A stretch of DNA of 64,000 nucleotides from positions 1 through 64,000 of the forward strand of contig NZ_JAFBFC010000004.1 in NCBI RefSeq assembly GCF_016909075.1, read 5' to 3'. The first letter of the stretch is position 1. Every line of letters starts with the position of its first letter. The stretch is from Priestia iocasae (GTDB lineage: Bacteria; Bacillota; Bacilli; Bacillales; Bacillaceae_H). Below the pieces are notes generated by a model. The model had not been told where the DNA came from. It saw only the letters and a list, made by a program, of their open reading frames with translations, and did no database searches. Positions 14,822 through 23,318 of the stretch are shown here, in pieces. The translations under genes were made by a program, and so were the position numbers.

Positions 14822-15934
14822 GTGGTGATGAGGATGAATGATGTAGGACAAAACGTACTAACAACAAGACAAGTGTTTTTATTATTAATTTTATCTACCG
14901 GCCTCATTAATCATGTAATGATTATTCCGAACTTATTGTATGCAGCAGGTCGTGATGCATGGGTTAGTGTTTTATTTACGCTACCGGCATACTTTCTCTT
15001 TCTGTACATTCTTCTATTTATTATTAAATATGTAAAACATCAACATATATATGAGTGGTGTAAATTTCATTTTGGAAAGGTATTTGCGACGATTTATATT
15101 CTACCGATTTTTTTATTTTTATTTCTAAATACAGCCGTTACGCTTAAAGATACAACACTTTGGCTTAATACGTATTTTTTAGCAGAATCTCCGCCAATAG
15201 TAGGTATTCTGCTTCTAAGCTTTGTTAGCTTCATTGGTTCGTTTCTAGGTATTAAAATATTAGCTATTGTAGCTGGTATCATTCTGCCAACCGTCGTACT
15301 TTTAGGCTTTTTGATTATGGGAGTGAATACCACTGAAAAAAATCCAAGCTTGTTATTACCTTTATTTGAAAACGGATATCAGCCATCTTTAAACGGCATC
15401 GTATATGTATCTGCTGGGCTACTTGAAATATTTTTAGTGATTTTGCTTTTACCTTATATTAAAACGCCAATTCGTTATAAGCACTTGTTCATTTTAGGGG
15501 TCATTTTAGTAGGTTTAATTTTAGGTCCATTGTCAGCTGCTATTATGGAGTACGGTCCTATTGAAGCATCTAATTTACGTTATCCTGCTTATGAGCAGTG
15601 GAGGCTCTTAAGAGTCGGGGAATACATTTCAAATATGGACTTCTTTGCTCTTTATCAGTGGATGAGCGGAGCTTTTATTCGAATCAGCTTATTTATGTAT
15701 CTACTTCAAACATTAGTATGGAAGAAGCGTAAATGGTTGTTATTTATAGGGGGGTACGTACTTTTAATTGCCACTTCCATGATTCCGGCTGATTACTTTG
15801 CGTTTAATACATTTTTATATACATACTATTTCAAGGGTATGACCTTTTTTTTATTAGGATTAACGGTTCTTACTTTATGTCTAGCTTTCATTGTGAAAAA
15901 AAGGAGTAATCAACATGAAAAAAAGACCTCTTAA
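14822..15934 (+). CDS. Spore germinant receptor B subunit (GerAB/GerKB family)
   Basis: A 370-residue integral membrane protein with about ten transmembrane helices, of the endospore germination permease branch of the APC superfamily. B subunits bind the germinant in the spore inner membrane. Supporting stretches are LTTRQVFLLLILSTGLINHV at the N terminus, LPAYFLFLYILLF, and PRYPAYEQWR-like RYPAYEQWRLLRVGEYI followed by a final helix pair. It heads a B-A-C operon and overlaps the next gene by 20 bp. Start is uncertain among GTG 14822, ATG 14828 and ATG 14834. Confidence 0.85.
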   Translation: MVMRMNDVGQNVLTTRQVFLLLILSTGLINHVMIIPNLLYAAGRDAWVSVLFTLPAYFLFLYILLFIIKYVKHQHIYEWCKFHFGKVFATIYILPIFLFLFLNTAVTLKDTTLWLNTYFLAESPPIVGILLLSFVSFIGSFLGIKILAIVAGIILPTVVLLGFLIMGVNTTEKNPSLLLPLFENGYQPSLNGIVYVSAGLLEIFLVILLLPYIKTPIRYKHLFILGVILVGLILGPLSAAIMEYGPIEASNLRYPAYEQWRLLRVGEYISNMDFFALYQWMSGAFIRISLFMYLLQTLVWKKRKWLLFIGGYVLLIATSMIPADYFAFNTFLYTYYFKGMTFFLLGLTVLTLCLAFIVKKRSNQHEKKTS

Positions 15935-17450
15935 GAAGTTAGGCTCATATAAGAAAGAAACACAAGAGGCTGACGTTCAGCAAGGTACGAATCACAATGA
16001 GCAATCATTAAAAAAATCACCAGAGAATAAGTTAGCTTTTTTAGAGTCAATATTCAAAAAAAGTGATGATATCATTGTTCAACCATATGAATGTCCAATT
16101 GACAGTATTCACGATCTTCATTTTGTATATTGCGAGCCTCTCGTAGATTTAAAATATATTGATCAATATATTTTACCAAGATTTTTGGATGTACATATCG
16201 AGGAGGAACATTTAGAGGAAGAGATGGCTGAGCTATTTAAATTAGAAAGTCTTACAGACGCTTCAAAAGAAACCGTTGTAAACAAAATATTTGAGGGTCA
16301 TTTATTAGTTGTTATGAATGAAAAGCATTTGTTTGCGGTGAACATTGAAAATATTTTAAAGAGATCTCCTGAAGAAACATCGAATGAAACATCGATTCGA
16401 GGAGCACGAGATGGATTTGTTGAGGATGTTTCAATTAACATTTCCCTTGTACGAAGACGCTTGAAAAGTGCTTCATTAATTGTTGAAAGATATGTAGTTG
16501 GTAAGCGTAGTAATACGAACATGGCGCTCTTATACATTGAAGATATTATTGATCCGGAAATTGTAAAAGATGTTCAACAGAGAATTAGTAACCTCGATAT
16601 TGATATTGTTGAAAGTAGCCATCATATTGAAACGCTATTATCCGATCATCCTCTTTCGCTTTTTCCACTTTTTCATTATACAGGAAGACCTGATCAAGCA
16701 ATTGAATGCCTCAATCAAGGAAGGTTTATGTTAATTATTGATGGAAGTCCAACGGTTAGTATAGCACCTACTAATTTGGCTTTATTAATGAAGTCACCAG
16801 AGGATTCACATAATTTGTATGCATTTGTTTCATTCGAGCGTGTTCTACGGTTAATTGCTTTGTTTGTCACAACGTTGTTGCCTGGAGTTTGGATTGCTTT
16901 ATCTGCGTATAATATTGAGCAAATTCCTATTTTGCTTATTGCGACAATTGGTGTTTCTAGGTTTGGGTTGCCTGTTTCAGCTCCTCTTGAGATGTTTATT
17001 ATCTTGTTTTTATTTGAGCTGTTTAATGAAGCGGGATTACGTTTGCCAAAAGCTGTAGGTCAAACTGTAGCTGTTTTAGGAGGATTAATTGTAGGAGATG
17101 CCGCTATTCGTGCGGGGCTAACATCACCAACCATGCTTGTAGTAGGAGCAATTACGTTCATTTCAGGCTTTACATTGTCTAACCAATCATTAAGCTCAAG
17201 CATATCTGTTTTGCGGTTTGCCATTTTAATAGTAAGTACATTTTTAGGGTTATTCGGTGTTGTGATCGGATTTTTTCTTACAACGCTTTATTTGTCGTAT
17301 TTAACATCGTTTCGTATGCCTTATTTATCCTCTCTTGCGCCTTTAAAAGGAAGAGAAATTATATCAGCTTTTTTGAAGAAACCATGGGTAAAACATCGAC
17401 GTCGAACAAGTATAACGAGTCCTTCTGATTCAACAAGGAAGGAGAAGTAA
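15915..17450 (+). CDS. Spore germinant receptor A subunit (GerA family)
   Basis: A 511-residue GerA/GerKA family protein. The N-terminal hydrophilic domain (about 1-290) contains the family signatures DGFVEDVSINISLVRRRL and GRFMLIIDGSPTVSIAPTNL. It is followed by about five membrane helices (RLIALFVTTLLPGVWIALSA, APLEMFIILFLFELFNEAGL) and a short cytosolic tail. It forms the receptor in the spore inner membrane with the B and C subunits. AAAGGAG precedes the ATG inside the end of the B gene. Confidence 0.92.
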   Translation: MKKRPLKKLGSYKKETQEADVQQGTNHNEQSLKKSPENKLAFLESIFKKSDDIIVQPYECPIDSIHDLHFVYCEPLVDLKYIDQYILPRFLDVHIEEEHLEEEMAELFKLESLTDASKETVVNKIFEGHLLVVMNEKHLFAVNIENILKRSPEETSNETSIRGARDGFVEDVSINISLVRRRLKSASLIVERYVVGKRSNTNMALLYIEDIIDPEIVKDVQQRISNLDIDIVESSHHIETLLSDHPLSLFPLFHYTGRPDQAIECLNQGRFMLIIDGSPTVSIAPTNLALLMKSPEDSHNLYAFVSFERVLRLIALFVTTLLPGVWIALSAYNIEQIPILLIATIGVSRFGLPVSAPLEMFIILFLFELFNEAGLRLPKAVGQTVAVLGGLIVGDAAIRAGLTSPTMLVVGAITFISGFTLSNQSLSSSISVLRFAILIVSTFLGLFGVVIGFFLTTLYLSYLTSFRMPYLSSLAPLKGREIISAFLKKPWVKHRRRTSITSPSDSTRKEK

Positions 17451-17482
17451 TGTGAAAAAAAATCTTAATAGTAATAATCAGC

Positions 17483-18601
17483 ATGTTCTTACTTACAGGG
17501 TGTGTGAATTTAAAGAATATTCAAGAATTAACTTATGTGTTATGCATTGGTGTTGATTATGATGAAGAAACCGACGAGTATATTGTCTACTTGCAAGCTG
17601 TAAACTTTTTAAATGTTGCAAAACAAGAAGGAGGGCGAGAGCCTAAAGAAGTGCCACCGTGGATTGCTGTTGAGAGAGGGCAGACCATTAATTTAGCCAT
17701 TGAAAAATTGTATCAAGTATCTCAACCAGCCTTGTTTTTTGGACATCAACGGACATTTTTGTTTTCAGATACTGTTATAAAGAAAAAAATGAATGAGGTC
17801 ATGAGAGATTTAGGAAGAAATAAATCTGTTCGGCACACGGTTTACTTATATGGAACGGATCAACCTATAAAAGACATCTTAAACGTGCAAGCGTTATTTT
17901 TTTATCCACCTATTTACAATATTTTACTCTACCCAGTAGAGGTAGCAGGAGATACGCCATTAATTAAACCAATTCGATTAAGAGAGTTTACCTCTCGTTA
18001 TTTTGAACCTGTTGGTGGAATTGGGATACCTGCTTTAACAATTGATAAGAAAAGCTGGGAAACGGGAGACAAAAAATATGACACATTAAAAATAAAAGGA
18101 GGTTATTTTTTTAGAAGTAAGGAGTTTAGAGGTTATTTATCTAGAAAAGACGTCACGGGCTTAAAATGGACAAATCCATCTCCTAATTATAATACAATGT
18201 CGATTAAAGAGGATGGTCAAGCGGTCATTACGTTCCGTATTAATGCTCCTTCTATCAAGGTGAAATTAAACAAAAAGGAAGGCAAGCCAACATTTACACT
18301 AAAGGGAAAAGCAGATGTTGAAATTATGGAAAAAGTAAAAGATTTACCTTATAAAAAAATGAAACAGATGTTAGACAAAGAGTTAAGAAATGACATTGAG
18401 CGTACCTTTGAGAAGGGGATGGAAAAGAAAATTGATATTTATGAACTAGGAGAGAAGTGGTTTCGCTATCATTTAAACGATTATCAGCAATATAAAAAGG
18501 AATATGGAAACGAATTTTATTTAGATAGAGAATCCATTACTGATATTAAAATGGACGTTCGTATCATTCATACAAATAGTTACAAATATAAGTACAAATA
18601 A
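17483..18601 (+). CDS. Germinant receptor C subunit, Ger(x)C lipoprotein, with frameshifted signal peptide
   Basis: This 372-residue frame contains the whole Ger(x)C lipoprotein from the lipobox LLTGC. In-frame codons just upstream encode KKILIVIISMFLLTGC, a normal lipoprotein signal, but no start codon is in that frame. The obvious start is GTG 17452, 7 nt after AAGGAAGGAG; it is followed by an A8 run that puts it one base out of frame. With A7 the reading frame would be continuous. So the gene is either damaged, a sequencing artefact, or relies on slippage. The C subunit is anchored outside the spore inner membrane and is needed for receptor function. Confidence 0.8.
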   Translation: MFLLTGCVNLKNIQELTYVLCIGVDYDEETDEYIVYLQAVNFLNVAKQEGGREPKEVPPWIAVERGQTINLAIEKLYQVSQPALFFGHQRTFLFSDTVIKKKMNEVMRDLGRNKSVRHTVYLYGTDQPIKDILNVQALFFYPPIYNILLYPVEVAGDTPLIKPIRLREFTSRYFEPVGGIGIPALTIDKKSWETGDKKYDTLKIKGGYFFRSKEFRGYLSRKDVTGLKWTNPSPNYNTMSIKEDGQAVITFRINAPSIKVKLNKKEGKPTFTLKGKADVEIMEKVKDLPYKKMKQMLDKELRNDIERTFEKGMEKKIDIYELGEKWFRYHLNDYQQYKKEYGNEFYLDRESITDIKMDVRIIHTNSYKYKYK

Positions 18602-18635
18602 AGACAAGATACACATAAGGGGTAATCTTGTCTTT
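18601..18635 (+). terminator. Terminator of the ger operon
   Basis: Stem AAGACAAGAT/ATCTTGTCTT, 14-nt loop, then TTATTAAAAG. It lies just after the last gene. Confidence 0.75.
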
Positions 18636-18821
18636 ATTAAAAGTTCTTTTTAAAAAATTATATCTTTTGGTTGAAGGAAAATGAAATATGGTTAATAGGA
18701 TAGGCCTATTCTGAAGAAAAACGCATGGTTAATAATATTCAAAATTCAAAATATTGTTGAAATAAATCATCTTCTTCCTTATTTTAGAAAATGTAGGGAT
18801 ATATTTCAAGGAGGAGATGCA

Positions 18822-20585
18822 ATGAAAAAAGGATTACGCACAGGGGTTGCAATTACTCTCAGTTTGTTGTTATTTTTTACGATGCTTCCATTATATGGAC
18901 AAGCGAAAAAACCAACGTTTGATTATGGAAATTACAGTGAAGTGGATGTTGGAAAAGATGGGATGGTCGCCACTGCACATCCGTTAGCTTCTGAAATTGG
19001 AGCGGGTGTTCTTCGCAAAGGTGGAAACGCTATTGACGCTGCAGTTGCCATTCAATTTGCATTGAACGTGGTTGAGCCAATGATGTCGGGCATTGGTGGT
19101 GGTGGATTTATGATGGTGTACGATGGGGAAACAAAAGATACGACCATTATCAATAGTCGTGAAAGAGCACCTGAAGGGGCTACACCAGACATGTTTGTAG
19201 GAGAGAATGGTAAAGCAATTCCATTTGCGACTCGCTCAACACATGGAACGGCTGTAGGAGTCCCAGGAACACTAAAAGGTTTGGAACAAGCACTCGATAT
19301 ATGGGGGACACGTTCGATGAAACAACTCATTACTCCAGCTATTCTACTAGCACAGAGAGGGTTCCCTATTGATCCTGTATTAGCAAAAGCGATTGAAGAT
19401 AATCGTGAAAAATTAATGAAGTCAGCAGGGAAAGATATCTTCCTTAAGAACGGTGAACCTTTAAAAGAAGGTGAATTATTAACACAAAAAGAGTTAGCAA
19501 AAACATTTAGATTAATTCGAGCAAAAGGTACAGATGTATTTTATAAGGGAGAAGTAGGAACAGCCATTGCAGAGACTGTGCAAGATTTTGGTGGATCGAT
19601 GGAAATAAACGATTTGAAAAAGTATGATGTGACAATCGATGAACCAATTTGGGGCGATTATAAAGGGTATCAAATTGCGAGTATGCCTCCACCGAGCTCA
19701 GGTGGTGTGTTTTTATTGCAAATGTTAAAGATACTAGACGACTTTCATTTATCTCAATATGACCGCCAATCATGGGAAACGTATCACTTACTTGCTGAAA
19801 CCATGCATCTAGCGTACGCAGACCGTGCTTCATATGCAGGAGATCCAGAATTTGTTAATGTTCCATTAAAAGGATTGTTACACCCTAGTTATATTAAAGA
19901 GCGACAATCACTTATTTCCCTTGATAAGGTAAATTATACACCAAAAGCGGGAGATCCATGGAAATATGAACAAGAACAGGCTGATTACCACGTTGTTGAA
20001 CAAAAAGATGACAAGCAAATTGGTGAAACAACACACTTCACTGTAACCGACCGATGGGGCAACGTTGTTTCTTATACAACAACGATTGAACAAGTATTTG
20101 GAACAGGTATTGTTGTACCTGGATATGGCATTGTGTTAAATAATGAGTTAACAGACTTTGATGCCCTTCCTGGCGGTGCAAATGAGGTGCAGCCCAATAA
20201 GCGTCCGTTAAGTAGTATGACACCAACAATTGTATTTGAAGATGACAAGCCGGTATTAACGGTTGGTTCACCAGGAGGAACGACCATTATTACGTCTGTT
20301 CTTCAAACAATTTTAAATACGTTTGAATATGAGATGGAGTTAAAAGCAGCCGTCGAAGAGCCACGTATTTATACGAATACACTAAGCTCGTATCGTTGGG
20401 AAGCAGGAATGCCAACGGATGTAATAGATAAGTTAAATGGGATGGGGCATCGATTTGGAACAGTACCCGTCGATATCGGAAATGTTCAAAGTATTTTAAT
20501 AGATTATGAAAATGGAATGTTTAAAGGAGTCGCTGATTCTAGCCGGAGTGGAGCGGCTATAGGTGTGGACATAAGGAGGAAGTAG
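18822..20585 (+). CDS. ggt: Gamma-glutamyltranspeptidase, secreted
   Basis: A 587-residue Ntn-hydrolase precursor that cleaves gamma-glutamyl bonds of glutathione or poly-gamma-glutamate and transfers the glutamyl group. Residues 1-27 are a Sec signal peptide (GVAITLSLLLFFTMLPLYG). Autocleavage before Thr403 in the motif GETTHFTVTD creates the small subunit; VVSYTTTIEQVFGTGIVVP and VGSPGGTTIITSVLQ are conserved glutamate-binding and core motifs. It aligns end to end with B. subtilis Ggt. GGAGGAG precedes the ATG. It is monocistronic. Confidence 0.97.
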   Translation: MKKGLRTGVAITLSLLLFFTMLPLYGQAKKPTFDYGNYSEVDVGKDGMVATAHPLASEIGAGVLRKGGNAIDAAVAIQFALNVVEPMMSGIGGGGFMMVYDGETKDTTIINSRERAPEGATPDMFVGENGKAIPFATRSTHGTAVGVPGTLKGLEQALDIWGTRSMKQLITPAILLAQRGFPIDPVLAKAIEDNREKLMKSAGKDIFLKNGEPLKEGELLTQKELAKTFRLIRAKGTDVFYKGEVGTAIAETVQDFGGSMEINDLKKYDVTIDEPIWGDYKGYQIASMPPPSSGGVFLLQMLKILDDFHLSQYDRQSWETYHLLAETMHLAYADRASYAGDPEFVNVPLKGLLHPSYIKERQSLISLDKVNYTPKAGDPWKYEQEQADYHVVEQKDDKQIGETTHFTVTDRWGNVVSYTTTIEQVFGTGIVVPGYGIVLNNELTDFDALPGGANEVQPNKRPLSSMTPTIVFEDDKPVLTVGSPGGTTIITSVLQTILNTFEYEMELKAAVEEPRIYTNTLSSYRWEAGMPTDVIDKLNGMGHRFGTVPVDIGNVQSILIDYENGMFKGVADSSRSGAAIGVDIRRK

Positions 20586-20665
20586 CCAAAGCAACCAGTG
20601 ACTCAGCTGGCAATTCGCTGTTTTAGCTTATGAAAGATGTAAAAGAATGAAGGGGTACACAATTC

Positions 20666-20693
20666 ACGTTCATCTACCAGAAAACATATAGTA
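20666..20693 (+). promoter_or_regulatory. Sigma-K-type promoter before the small-protein cluster
   Basis: AC at 20666, 17 nt, then CATATAGTA at 20685. This is an exact match to AC-N17-CATAnnnTA, with identical spacing to the one before the cwlC-like gene. It predicts late mother-cell expression of the two small genes that follow. Confidence 0.55.
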
Positions 20694-20724
20694 AATTAAC
20701 ATTCAAAGAAACGGAGGATGAGAA

Positions 20725-20967
20725 ATGCCTGTTTCCGTTATTTTTAATCAAATAAACGTGATTAGTATGTCTTCAAACTCAATTATTGCTTCGGGGCAAA
20801 ACAGCCAGCCTGATTGGAATGCTCAAGGGAAAATGAATTCAGGAAATGGAAATTATGTGAGCTCTGTTATATTAGGATGCACAAATATTGTAAATGATCA
20901 AGATGTGTGTGATATGCCAATTGCTCAGCCAGACTTTATCAATCCACAACCAGTTTCTCAAATATAG
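20725..20967 (+). CDS. Small spore-type protein, GxNxQ family member 1
   Basis: An 80-residue protein with no signal or membrane segment. It shares with four neighbours the pattern I-x-x-I/M-x-x-NS-x-x-x-x-G-x-N-x-Q-x-x-W...G-x-G...N: here NSIIASGQNSQPDW and NSGNGNY, then NIVNDQDVCD. The layout recalls GerPA/GerPF proteins (NSI, G-rich turn, ND-D motif), but similarity is distant and I do not assign it. CGGAGG lies 7-8 nt before the ATG. It forms a likely operon with member 2. Confidence 0.65.
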   Translation: MPVSVIFNQINVISMSSNSIIASGQNSQPDWNAQGKMNSGNGNYVSSVILGCTNIVNDQDVCDMPIAQPDFINPQPVSQI

Positions 20968-20981
20968 AGGAACATGGATGT

Positions 20982-21233
20982 ATGAAAAAGCTTAGTATTG
21001 AATTTGACAATATTACAATTTCATCCATGTCTGGGAATGCGGGTGTGTTCACGGGAAGAAATGCACAATCGAATTGGCAAGTGAATTTAAAAAGTAATAG
21101 TGGATTAGGGAAAATGGTAGGCTATCAAAATATTGCTTCTCACAATGTTAATATCGTCAATGATAACGATGTGATTGATTCAGATTTCTCTCAAGATAAT
21201 CTTCAATATAATCAGCCAGTTTCCCAAAGTTAA
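20982..21233 (+). CDS. Small spore-type protein, GxNxQ family member 2
   Basis: An 83-residue paralogue of member 1, 15 bp downstream. It shows GVFTGRNAQSNWQ, KSNSGLGKMVG and NIVNDNDVIDSD, and ends in QPVSQS where member 1 ends in QPVSQI. Cytosolic in the mother cell if sigma-K dependent (inference). Function unknown. Confidence 0.65.
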   Translation: MKKLSIEFDNITISSMSGNAGVFTGRNAQSNWQVNLKSNSGLGKMVGYQNIASHNVNIVNDNDVIDSDFSQDNLQYNQPVSQS

Positions 21234-21246
21234 TCGTTTAAAGAGT

Positions 21247-21272
21247 GACCATCTTTTTAAGATGGTTTTTTC
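21247..21272 (+). terminator. Terminator after member 2
   Basis: Stem GACCATCTT/AAGATGGTT with loop TTT, followed by TTTTTCTTTT. Confidence 0.75.
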
Positions 21273-21379
21273 TTTTGTGTACGGCAACGTAACGAAGAGG
21301 AAATAGGGGCATACTTTTGTAGAAAATTAAATATCTATAATACAACAGTAGATTTATAAGTGTGAGGTGTTATGTGTAG

Positions 21380-21571
21380 ATGGCAACCATTCACTACAAA
21401 TCAATTAAGGTGAATACCATTCAAAACAGCTCGGGTTTATTTTATGGAATAAATGTTCAATATCAATGGTATCATCAAGGACGTCATTCAGAAGGTTTTG
21501 GAAGGATCAACGGTCATTCGAATAAAATAGTTAATAATACCTCAGTAGCAAAAACAGGAGAGAAAAAGTAA
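21380..21571 (+). CDS. Small spore-type protein, GxNxQ family member 3
   Basis: A 63-residue paralogue with NSSGLFYGINVQYQW and SEGFGRINGHSNKIVNN. It lacks the acidic ND-D tail of members 1 and 2. A GTGAGGTG sequence lies upstream of the ATG. Its own promoter is not evident. Confidence 0.6.
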   Translation: MATIHYKSIKVNTIQNSSGLFYGINVQYQWYHQGRHSEGFGRINGHSNKIVNNTSVAKTGEKK

Positions 21572-21586
21572 GTTTAAAGGGCTATA

Positions 21587-21629
21587 AGCTGTGTCAAAAG
21601 GATAATAAAGTGAACCATTTGACACAGCC
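21587..21629. terminator. Terminator of the GTGTCAAA hairpin family
   Basis: Arms GCTGTGTCAAA and TTTGACACAGC lie between convergent members 3 and 4. Near-identical arms recur elsewhere in the window (27304, 57388, 60257 and others). Confidence 0.7.
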
Positions 21630-21647
21630 TCAATCAATATTGAGTAG

Positions 21648-21890
21648 TTAATTCTGTTTGAATTTCGCTTTAGTGTCTTCATTCACATCGTCATGAAGGA
21701 CAAGGTGTTTATTAGAAGATAACACATTATGATTACCACATACGATACCGAAGCCAGAATAACTACCGTTAATGGTTGTTTTCCAATTAAATTGATGATT
21801 AATTCCCACGAAAATTCCTGCATTATCTTCCACAACATGTACGGTCATGTCTTCAAAGAGGATTTGCGGGGAACGTAGATTTATTTTCAT
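21648..21890 (-). CDS. Small spore-type protein, GxNxQ family member 4
   Basis: An 80-residue paralogue on the minus strand with DNAGIFVGINHQFNW and YSGFGIVCGNHNVLSSN. I start at the ATG of MKINLRSPQ because AAAGGGG lies 8 nt upstream. A CATATCATA with an upstream AC 16 nt away on the minus strand could be a sigma-K -10/-35 pair. It is divergent from member 5. Confidence 0.65.
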   Translation of the reverse strand: MKINLRSPQILFEDMTVHVVEDNAGIFVGINHQFNWKTTINGSYSGFGIVCGNHNVLSSNKHLVLHDDVNEDTKAKFKQN

Positions 21891-21966
21891 AGTGGCACCC
21901 CTTTCATACACATTATGATATGTATTAAGTAGTAGTAAGTGCTAAAACAAATAGGGGATGAAGTGC

Positions 21967-22722
21967 ATGGACATGGATGAAACTCGAATGATGGATATTC
22001 TTCGACGAATTGAGAGAAGGTTAACGAGCTTAGAGAAACAGCTAAATGAATGTTCTCAACAGAATAAACAGCCCTCCTATTATTTAGACATACAACATAT
22101 TGAGACATTGAACATCGAAGAACTCTCCTATCATTTAGATACGATTGATATAGATGAACTTAGTGGAACGTTGAACATAGGCGATACCTTTTCTGGAAAA
22201 AATGCCAGTTCTCAACCGTTTGATAAGAAACATAAGCAAGTAAGAAAAAGGCAATCTTTTAATAGCAAAAAGAACGGAAAGCACCACTATAAAAGTAAAG
22301 CAACTGATACAGAGATTACAGTGAAAATCAATGGAAAGAGTGTTCCTTATAAGCTAGAGAGTAAAGCAGAGTTGGATCAACAAGAGAAGAAAAAAAGGAG
22401 TCAAATGATTCATAATCAGACACCATCTCTGTCTTCAACTTTTACAATTGGGGATATTCATATTGGGACTGTTGAAGATGCTTCGGCGGTTAATTTCGGT
22501 AATAACTTTCCAACAGGCTTCAGAAGTAACAAAAAGCATAACCAAGGGTTTGGTAACATTTATGGGGATGAAAATAATATTCATGACATTATGTCTAAGA
22601 TGCAAGAAACCGACGTTGTTGAAGTGGTGAATGAACATCAAGGTGAGAAATATCCAGAATGGTTAAACATGCTAATAGAAGAACAAGTTAAAGAGGAAGA
22701 TGAAAAGGATGATGACGAATGA
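21967..22722 (+). CDS. Coiled-coil protein with GxNxQ-family domain (member 5)
   Basis: A 251-residue protein. Residues about 1-35 form a short heptad coiled coil (ILRRIERRLTSLEKQLNE). A middle region has two YHLDTIDIDEL-type short repeats and a first copy-like GDTFSGKNASSQ, then a Lys-rich linker. Residues about 155-210 carry the family domain (IHIGTVEDASAVNFGNN, KHNQGFGNIYGDENN). The tail is strongly acidic. The coiled coil plus small-domain layout recalls GerPC next to GerPA/PF, suggesting a scaffold for the small proteins (inference). Start chosen at ATG 21967, 9 nt after AGGGG. Confidence 0.6.
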   Translation: MDMDETRMMDILRRIERRLTSLEKQLNECSQQNKQPSYYLDIQHIETLNIEELSYHLDTIDIDELSGTLNIGDTFSGKNASSQPFDKKHKQVRKRQSFNSKKNGKHHYKSKATDTEITVKINGKSVPYKLESKAELDQQEKKKRSQMIHNQTPSLSSTFTIGDIHIGTVEDASAVNFGNNFPTGFRSNKKHNQGFGNIYGDENNIHDIMSKMQETDVVEVVNEHQGEKYPEWLNMLIEEQVKEEDEKDDDE

Positions 22723-22735
22723 CGTCATCTTTTTT
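22706..22735 (+). terminator. Terminator overlapping the end of member 5
   Basis: GATGACG/CGTCATC stem followed by TTTTTTATTTT; the stop codon sits in the loop. Confidence 0.7.
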
Positions 22736-22815
22736 ATTTTCAATAATAATATTATGTAAACTTAAAAGATTGAAATAAAAAACTCCATTCAACTAAAAAG
22801 GAGTTTGTAATATAG

Positions 22816-22990
22816 ACATCCCGCTCTGTCGTAACCCGAAGTGTCTTAATCACCCAGATCGACTAGGTGGGTGTTCGCACAGCCGGTTTTAACGTCCCAC
22901 TAAGGAGCGGGCATGTTATCTGCAGCTTGATATTGAACTCCCGATTAACACTCAAAGGTTTAAGACAACATGAGTATACGGGCATCGCAG
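22816..22990 (+). ncRNA. Solo HEARO / IscB omega-RNA-like structured RNA
   Basis: A long-range stem pairs CCCGCTC (22820-22826) with GAGCGGG (22905-22911), extended by ACAT/ATGT. Inside is a hairpin CACCC/GGGTG (22851-22873) and the motif CACAGCCGGTTTTAACGTCC. Downstream, ATTGAACTCCCG pairs with the later ATACGGGC across AAGGTTTAAGACAACATGAG. I recall these blocks from HEARO RNAs (omega-RNAs of IscB-type IS200/605 elements), where the RNA precedes iscB. Here no iscB or transposase follows; the next gene is an M48 protease. The guide would be the bases just 5' of 22816. A terminator-like stem AAACTCC/GGAGTTT lies at 22780-22806. Confidence 0.6.
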
Positions 22991-23318
22991 GTATGTCATA
23001 TATGTATACATTCTCTCATAAACGAGAGAATGATGAGTAGTTTGTTGAAAGGAACGTTTCCCATTGGCAAGAGAGAATGTCTTCTCTAAATATTGAAAGG
23101 AAGGATACACCCTTACTTTCTGTATTTACACTATACATGATAGATGCTAGTAAATGCAATGGTAGATTATAACTAGTTATAAAAAAATAAACGAAAAGAG
23201 ATACAATATTTATCAATTCATTACTTCATTTTTCCTGTATACAAATAACCAAATAATCTATATAATCTTCCTGTTCATGAAATTTTTGTTTATTTTATCA
23301 AAAGGAGAAAAGAGATTA
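22991..23318. other. Intergenic region between omega-RNA-like element and M48 gene
   Basis: About 330 bases, AT-rich. It includes a clean hairpin CATTCTCTC-ataaac-GAGAGAATG at 23010-23033, possibly part of the element's 3' end or a terminator, and probably the promoter of the M48 gene. I see no gene. Confidence 0.4.
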
